A DNA stretch of 64,000 bases from Streptomyces montanisoli. GTDB lineage: Bacteria > Actinomycetota > Actinomycetes > Streptomycetales > Streptomycetaceae. Positions 59,736-64,000 of the stretch are shown piece by piece; position 1 is the first letter of the stretch, and the number at the start of each line of letters is the position of its first letter. The translations under genes were made by a program, and so were the position numbers. The stretch covers positions 1-64,000 of the forward strand of contig NZ_JAGIQL010000014.1 of the NCBI RefSeq assembly GCF_017813245.1, given 5' to 3'. The notes below the pieces were generated by a model. It made no database searches. It was not told the DNA's origin and was given only the letters and a program-made list of their open reading frames with translations.

Positions 59736-60296
59736 ATGATCACGCACGTGACCGGTCATGCTGAGTTGTCGTTGCGATGGCAAGGAAAATCCGCACGCTG
59801 GTGGACCGCGTTCGCCGCGCTGGCCGCGGCTGCGGCGGGGGTCGCGGCAGGCCTCGGCGCCCCGGACGCTCAGACGTGGGGGATCCTTGCCGCGATCGTG
59901 GGAATGGCGGCGGTCGGCAGCGCGATCTCGATGCTCAGGCGCCGCGTGGAGGCGGGCCCGGACGGGCTGCGGTACCGCACGGTGGTGCGGTGGCGGCGAC
60001 TCGCGTGGGAGGACATCGCCCGCTTCGAGGACCTGCTGGTGGACGGCGCCGACCCCCGCTTCCGCAGCACGGAGCTGCGTGTCGCGGCCAGACTGCGCGA
60101 CGGCTCCACCGTCTCGCTGCCGGTGCCGTGGATGGGCCCCGCCGAGATGGGCGTCTTCGCGAAGCAGCTGTCCCAGCTGCGCGCACTGCACCGCCGCTAC
60201 GCACCACACCCGCGCGTCGCGCCTCCCCGCTCGGGAGACCGACGCGCGGACGCCCGCGGAGAGGCCGGGCCCCAGCGCGACACCCACGACGCTTGA
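59736..60296 (+). CDS. membrane protein with PH-like domain (bPH6 type)
   Basis: 186 residues. Two hydrophobic helices (WWTAFAALAAAAAGVAAGL and WGILAAIVGMAAVGSAISML) are followed by a PH-like segment: EAGPDGLRYRTVVRWRRLAWEDIARFED ... LRVAARLRDGSTVSLPVPWM. The C-terminus is disordered and charged. It starts at ATG 59736; GTG 59748 is possible. Role unknown. Confidence 0.85.
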   Translation: MITHVTGHAELSLRWQGKSARWWTAFAALAAAAAGVAAGLGAPDAQTWGILAAIVGMAAVGSAISMLRRRVEAGPDGLRYRTVVRWRRLAWEDIARFEDLLVDGADPRFRSTELRVAARLRDGSTVSLPVPWMGPAEMGVFAKQLSQLRALHRRYAPHPRVAPPRSGDRRADARGEAGPQRDTHDA

Positions 60297-60352
60297 GGCT
60301 CACAAGCACGTGATGAGAACGACTCATCCAATCCGGGAGGCGCTGTCCCCAA

Positions 60353-60703
60353 ATGCAGCGAGAACGACTGGAGCGGCTGCTGGCTGACGACGGCCAAGAG
60401 GCATCAAGCGATGCGCTTGCCGCCCTCCATGCCGGTGCTTCTCATGTTGTCTGGGACGGCACGACGCCCGCAGAGTCACTCGCCACAATCTATGGACGCC
60501 GACTCCGGGTGACCCTCCGCAAAGGCACCGAGACATCCGGCCTGGAGCGCGCGGTACTACGCCTCGGCCAATACCGCGGGCCAATCCGACTGGGGCAGAT
60601 CCGGGCCCTCGATGGGTCGTGGGTGTTCATGCTGTTCCTCAACCAGCACGCCACGACTCTGATCGCCTGCACCGGGGTTCGGCGGACGCCAAACGATCCG
60701 TGA
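60353..60703 (+). CDS. hypothetical protein, 116 aa
   Basis: Starts MQRERLERLLADDGQEASSDALAALHAG. No signal, helix or known motif; it is moderately acidic at the N-terminus and basic in the middle. Base composition is lower in GC than its neighbours (several ATA/CAA/ACT codons), which points to acquisition. It converges on the gene at 60726 (22-bp gap). No function is assigned. Confidence 0.6.
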   Translation: MQRERLERLLADDGQEASSDALAALHAGASHVVWDGTTPAESLATIYGRRLRVTLRKGTETSGLERAVLRLGQYRGPIRLGQIRALDGSWVFMLFLNQHATTLIACTGVRRTPNDP

Positions 60704-60725
60704 CACCTCCAAGGGCAGACCCGGC

Positions 60726-61478
60726 TCAGTCGCCGACGGCCGGCGCCGGCCCGAGCTGGTTGAAGCGACGCTCAGCTCCTGGTCGGGTACGGGATCCGTG
60801 CAGATCCGCTTTCCCGAGAGTGGTCGGCACCATGTGTCGCCCATCGAATGACCAGGCGATGAGATCCACGCAGGTGTGGAGCGTGGACCCCAGTTCCAGG
60901 CTCTGACGAGCGGCGACCCAATCGATGAGTGCCTCGGGGTCCGCGAGGGGGCCGGCGAAGTGGATCAGATTCGAGTACCAGATGTCTCGTTTGAGATCGG
61001 CCTCGAACCACCCGTCATCCGCCAACTCTTCGGCCAGGTGTTCGGCGAGCAGCTCAACGGCTTCGTCAGGCGGAGAAGCACACAGCATGACACTCGCGGG
61101 GGTCAGCGTGAGTCCGGTCAGCTCCAACCGGATGTCATCGACTCGACTGGACGCCCGGCGCATAGCCCCCTGGTATCGAAGGACCCGCTCGTCGTCCTCG
61201 GGAACGTGCCGCCGGTACCGCTCCAACGTGCGGACGGTGAAATGCGAGGAGATTAGGGCCCCGGTGGGCCAGTGTGAAGCTCCTGCTACTGCCATGGCCT
61301 GCGCGGTAAGTCGTTCCATTCGACGGGCGGCTGATGGATCGGGCCGTAGGGCCACCGTGAGGCCCCAGCGTCCCCCATCCTCCTCAGGAGGCTCTTGCTG
61401 GAAGATCCTCCCGGCCAGGCAAGCGTCTCGTCCCTGGGCGTACAACTCCGTGAACCGCGCACTCCTCATGCGCGCCAT
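60726..61478 (-). CDS. possible 2H (LigT-like) phosphoesterase family protein
   Basis: 250 residues from ATG 61478; ATG 61469 is an alternative. HFT at residues 79-81 (ISSHFTVRTLERY) matches the first HxT motif of the 2H superfamily, and NLIHFAG near 170-175 could be the second, but its Thr/Ser is replaced by Ala. In the same fold LRLELTGLTLTPASVMLCASP forms strands. The assignment is tentative; loss of the second motif might mean no catalysis. It lies directly downstream of tRNA-Arg(ACG) and its terminator on the same strand. 2H enzymes act on RNA ends or cyclic nucleotides. Confidence 0.62.
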   Translation of the reverse strand: MARMRSARFTELYAQGRDACLAGRIFQQEPPEEDGGRWGLTVALRPDPSAARRMERLTAQAMAVAGASHWPTGALISSHFTVRTLERYRRHVPEDDERVLRYQGAMRRASSRVDDIRLELTGLTLTPASVMLCASPPDEAVELLAEHLAEELADDGWFEADLKRDIWYSNLIHFAGPLADPEALIDWVAARQSLELGSTLHTCVDLIAWSFDGRHMVPTTLGKADLHGSRTRPGAERRFNQLGPAPAVGD

Positions 61479-61534
61479 CCTGCCTGCCTCGCCCACTCGT
61501 GCTGATGGTGCCGGCGCGGCGCGCAGGCAACGAA

Positions 61535-61564
61535 AAGGACCCCGAGACGAATCTCGGGGTCCTT
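61535..61564 (-). terminator. terminator after tRNA-Arg(ACG)
   Basis: AAGGACCCCGAGA and TCTCGGGGTCCTT form a 13-bp perfect stem with a CGAA loop, 9 bp beyond the tRNA 3' end on the minus strand. Confidence 0.92.
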
Positions 61565-61572
61565 GACCTGTG

Positions 61573-61645
61573 TGCACTCGGCAGGATTCGAACCTGCAAC
61601 CTTCTGATCCGTAGTCAGATGCTCTATCCGTTAAGCTACGAGTGC
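61573..61645 (-). tRNA. tRNA-Arg (anticodon ACG)
   Basis: 73 nt. Acceptor GCACTCG pairs with CGAGTGC; anticodon arm CTGACTACGGATCAG; T loop GTTCGAATC. The A34 of ACG is the substrate of TadA (34065), giving inosine that reads CGU/CGC/CGA. Confidence 0.97.
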
Positions 61646-61795
61646 TCGCCCGGCGGGATCTTGTGTCCCTCCTGCGGTGCGAGGACAACATTACATGACC
61701 TGCGGCCCCAGGTGAAATCCATTCGCCGGACCGGCGTCGTACCGGGTTGACCTGCGGAAACGGTGTTCTGTTCTGCGGGCCGGCCCCGCGCCTCG

Positions 61796-62614
61796 CTACG
61801 CGACGTCGACCGTCTCGTGCAGGCGCAGCCGGCGGTTGAGGCTGCCCGCCACCCGTGCCGTGACCGTGCGCGGCAGCAGGCGTCCGGGCCAGGTCAGGGC
61901 GCGGTTGATGGGGCGCCCCGGGTAGGACGCCGCGCGCCGCCGGGCGTAGTCGTCCAGCGTGCGGGCCGCGACGGTGGCCGGCGCCTCGGCGACGCGGGGG
62001 TCGATCGTGGCCGAGGTGCCGTCGAAGAAGCCGGTCGCGATCGCGCCGGGGTGCGCGGCCATGACGTGGACGCCTGTGCCGCGCAGCTCCTCGGCCAGCG
62101 CCTCGGTGAAGGACAGCACGAAGGCCTTGGTCGCGGCGTAGCTGGCCTGGTAGGGCATGGGCTGGAAGGCCGCCGTGGACGACACGTTGACGATGCCGCC
62201 GGAGCCCCGGGCGACCAGGTCCGCGCCAATCGCGTGGGTGAGCGCGAGCAGGCCGTTGACGTTGAGCCCGACGGAGCGCAGCTGCGGTTCGAGCGGTCGG
62301 CCGAGGAACGGGCCCGCGCTGCCCGCGCCGGCGTTGTTGATCAGCAGGTCGACGGTCAGGCCGCGGTCGCGCAGCTCCCGCAGGATCCGATCCGGGCCTT
62401 CGGAGGTGGACAGGTCGCCGGTGATGATCTCGGCGTCCGGACCGCCGTGCCGTTCCCGTATTTGGGCCGCGAGCTCCCGCAGGTCGGCCTCCGTGCGGGC
62501 CAGCAGGATCACCCGCGCTCCCCGGCGCGCGAGCTCCAGCGCGTATGCCCGTCCCAGCCCTCTGGACGCGCCCGTGACGAGCGCGGTGACACCGCGGTAG
62601 TCGTCGTTCTTCAC
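61796..62614 (-). CDS. short-chain dehydrogenase/reductase
   Basis: 272 residues from GTG 62614, with GGAGG upstream. NAD(P) motif TALVTGASRGLGRAYALELARRG, NNAG, and the active-site Ser-Tyr-Lys (VNVSSTAAFQPMPYQASYAATKA, the YxxxK). The C-terminal extension is Arg-rich. It is divergent from the MarR gene at 62701; both promoters lie in an intergenic region with two identical-type operators. Confidence 0.92.
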   Translation of the reverse strand: MKNDDYRGVTALVTGASRGLGRAYALELARRGARVILLARTEADLRELAAQIRERHGGPDAEIITGDLSTSEGPDRILRELRDRGLTVDLLINNAGAGSAGPFLGRPLEPQLRSVGLNVNGLLALTHAIGADLVARGSGGIVNVSSTAAFQPMPYQASYAATKAFVLSFTEALAEELRGTGVHVMAAHPGAIATGFFDGTSATIDPRVAEAPATVAARTLDDYARRRAASYPGRPINRALTWPGRLLPRTVTARVAGSLNRRLRLHETVDVA

Positions 62615-62630
62615 CAGAATCCTCCAGTGC

Positions 62631-62680
62631 TTCGATGCTCGAACTAAACTCGACGCTAGCACGGTATTTCGATACTCGAA
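62631..62680. promoter_or_regulatory. twin MarR operators in the SDR/marR divergent region
   Basis: TTCGATGCTCGAA at 62631-62643 and TTCGATACTCGAA at 62668-62680 are two TTCGA-N3-TCGAA palindromes 37 bp apart. One lies next to the SDR start and the other next to the MarR start, so the MarR can repress both genes. Confidence 0.85.
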
Positions 62681-62700
62681 GCATTGGTAGGATGGGCTTC

Positions 62701-63120
62701 ATGCCCACGCCCGAGCTCCCCGCGGTGGTTGCCGCCGTCCACGACATCTGGATGCGGACCAACGACCTCCTCGGGCAGGCGCTGGCCTCGCACAACCTGA
62801 CGCCCGCGACGTTCCAGGCGCTATGGGTGCTCGACCCGGCCGAGCCGCCCCCGTCGATGAAGGTGATGGCCGAGCGCCTGTACTGCAACGCGCCGAACCT
62901 GTCCTTCATCACCAACCAGCTCACCGACCGCGGTCTGGTGGAGCGCGCCGTGGACCCGGCCGACCGGCGCTCCCGCGTCCTGCTCCTGACGGACAAGGGC
63001 CGCCGGGTGCGCGACGAACTGGTGCGGACGGCGCTGGAGAAGACGCCTCTCGCCGCGCTCAGCGACGAGGAACTGCGGCAGCTCAAGCCCTTGCTGGACC
63101 GCGCCGTCGCGTCCGGCTGA
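62701..63120 (+). CDS. MarR-family repressor
   Basis: 139 residues from ATG 62701; ATG 62692 is possible but lacks a spaced SD. HTH and wing: PPSMKVMAERLYCNAPNLSFITNQLTDRGLVERAVDPADRRSRVLLLTDKGRR, with the conserved DxRS. The SDR gene, divergent and sharing twin operators, is the expected target. Confidence 0.93.
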   Translation: MPTPELPAVVAAVHDIWMRTNDLLGQALASHNLTPATFQALWVLDPAEPPPSMKVMAERLYCNAPNLSFITNQLTDRGLVERAVDPADRRSRVLLLTDKGRRVRDELVRTALEKTPLAALSDEELRQLKPLLDRAVASG

Positions 63121-63201
63121 CGCGCCGGAGGTCGCCGAGAACGCCCTGAACGCGACTCAGGGAGCCCAGCCCGCGACGGGCCGAACTCCCTGATCAAGGT
63201 G

Positions 63202-63292
63202 CGGAGGCGGAGGGATTTGAACCCTCGATGGGCTTTAAGACCCAAACCGCATTAGCAGTGCGGCGCCATAGACCGGACTAGGCGACGCCTCC
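63202..63292 (-). tRNA. tRNA-Ser (anticodon GCT)
   Basis: 91 nt. Acceptor GGAGGCG pairs with CGCCTCC; anticodon loop ACTGCTAAT with stem pairs CGC/GCG; long variable arm; T loop GTTCAAATC. The anticodon GCT reads AGC/AGU. With Ser-GGA and Ser-CGA it is the third serine tRNA in the window. Confidence 0.95.
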
Positions 63293-63475
63293 AGCGCCCA
63301 CGCACGCGAGGGCGGCTTGTGAAGATGATGGCACACCCGGGGGCGCGCTCACCAATCGCTCCACACCGTACCGGGCGGGCCGTCGGCATGGCAAAGCGCT
63401 TGCCAAGCGCAACGTCGCGGGCGCTGCCGCGTTGGTACGGGTGAGAGTCCGGGATTTCGCCCTGCTGGAGTTGCC

Positions 63476-63940
63476 TTGCTGCCTCGCGTGCGTCGCCTCG
63501 CATCATCCCTCGCTTCCTGTGTGCCGCTGGCGGCCGCCGGACTCGTCGGTCTCGCCGCCCTCGCGCCCGGTGCGTCCGCCGCCGCGTCCGCCGCCGCGGC
63601 CGGCGAGGCTCCCGGTGCCGTGCTCACCGTCAGCGTGTCCGACCCGTCGGGCGCCGTGCCGTCGGCGACGTACGAGTTGCGGTGCGCGCCCGCCGGCGGC
63701 ACGCACCCGCACGCGGCCGACGCGTGCGACCGGCTCGGCGTCCTCGACCGCGACGGCGCCGACCCGTTCGCGCCCGTGCCCGACGGCCAGATCTGCACGC
63801 AGATCTACGGCGGGCCCGCCACCGCGCACATCACCGGCACCTGGCGCGGCCGCGCCGTCGACGCCGCCTTCGACCGGCGCAACGGGTGCGAGATCGCACG
63901 CTGGCGCGGGCTCGTGCCTGTACTGCCGGCCCTCGACTGA
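63476..63940 (+). CDS. SSI-family (Streptomyces subtilisin inhibitor) protease inhibitor
   Basis: 154 residues from TTG 63476 with GGAG 6 nt upstream. The signal peptide is VRRLASSLASCVPLAAAGLVGLAALAPGASA. The mature part is an SSI fold: LTVSVSDPSGAVPSATYELRCAPAGGTHPHAADACDRL, then the reactive loop ICTQIYGGPATAHITGTWRGRAVDAAFDRRNGCE. By alignment with CPMVY of SSI, P1 is Gln (CTQ|IY), whereas known members mostly have Met or Lys. The four Cys of the two disulfides are present. It should be a secreted dimer that inhibits serine proteases. Confidence 0.93.
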   Translation: MLPRVRRLASSLASCVPLAAAGLVGLAALAPGASAAASAAAAGEAPGAVLTVSVSDPSGAVPSATYELRCAPAGGTHPHAADACDRLGVLDRDGADPFAPVPDGQICTQIYGGPATAHITGTWRGRAVDAAFDRRNGCEIARWRGLVPVLPALD

Positions 63941-64000
63941 GAGGCGGACGCGAGGCGGACGCGGGGCGGACGCGAGGCAGACGCGGGGTCGACGCGAGGC
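63941..64000. repeat. 11-bp tandem repeat downstream of the inhibitor gene
   Basis: The unit GAGGCGGACGC recurs in register five times plus a partial copy, with changes at three positions, and runs off the window edge. It begins directly after the SSI stop codon. Confidence 0.85.

Noticed and set aside
63388..63402. GGCAAAGCGCTTGCC as a LacI operator upstream of the inhibitor gene
   Set aside because: The palindrome is imperfect, lies near a tRNA promoter, and no promoter for the inhibitor could be placed beside it.

Overview
The window is chromosomal DNA of a Streptomyces or a very close relative. The evidence is GC content above 70 %, many GTG and TTG starts, and actinomycete marker genes: geosmin synthase, the paired sporulation sigma factors SigF and SigN, snapalysin, a subtilisin-inhibitor-like protein, and tadA with its companion. 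It carries four tRNA genes: Ser-GGA, Ser-CGA, Arg-ACG and Ser-GCT. A 13-of-14 match to the parS consensus at 27073-27086 suggests, but does not prove, a position within the ParB zone around oriC.

Region by region. 1-2.4 kb is core: dnaX running off the left edge, the small SRP RNA, tRNA-Ser(GGA) and its terminator. 2.4-11.7 kb is an accessory tract beside that tRNA. It holds a decayed DUF5753/DUF397 pair, an intact IS3-family element, an IS5-type transposase remnant, a SoxR-like MerR regulator with a frameshift next to an MFS exporter, an AraC/NTF2/tautomerase group, a two-gene unit with a DNA-binding-like protein, and an RHH-PIN toxin-antitoxin pair. Copies of one short direct repeat lie at 2392, 9582 and, degenerate, about 11562. 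11.7-27 kb holds regulator-plus-transporter modules (PadR with ABC/FtsX; GntR with TauE; TetR opposite a DHA2 exporter; hydrolase with TetR) and secreted enzymes (snapalysin, GH16 with two CBM32). 27-36 kb holds the parS-like site, a flavoprotein, an F420-type reductase, geosmin synthase, upp, tadA with its partner, tRNA-Ser(CGA) and an MFS exporter. 36-44 kb holds an open TRIC-M20 reading frame, a TetR-hydrolase-cupin group sharing an operator word, a PhzF protein, and a coupled cytochrome P450 and terpene synthase. 44-52.4 kb holds sigF, sigN, and a MarR/MFS/YceI operon in which the exporter and the YceI protein carry similar beta-sandwich domains. 52.4-64 kb holds an OmpR-type regulator with an insertion in its receiver domain, an ECF41 sigma factor with an FAD oxidoreductase, a possible 2H phosphoesterase, an SDR opposite a MarR with twin operators, and an SSI-family inhibitor with an atypical reactive-site residue.

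Most transporter and enzyme genes sit beside their own one-component regulator, and many intergenic regions contain near-perfect palindromes that can be assigned as operators. The strongest candidates for new biology are the MarR/MFS/YceI operon, the P450-terpene synthase pair, the TRIC-M20 fused frame and the receiver insertion. All functions are inferred from sequence patterns; no database search was run.
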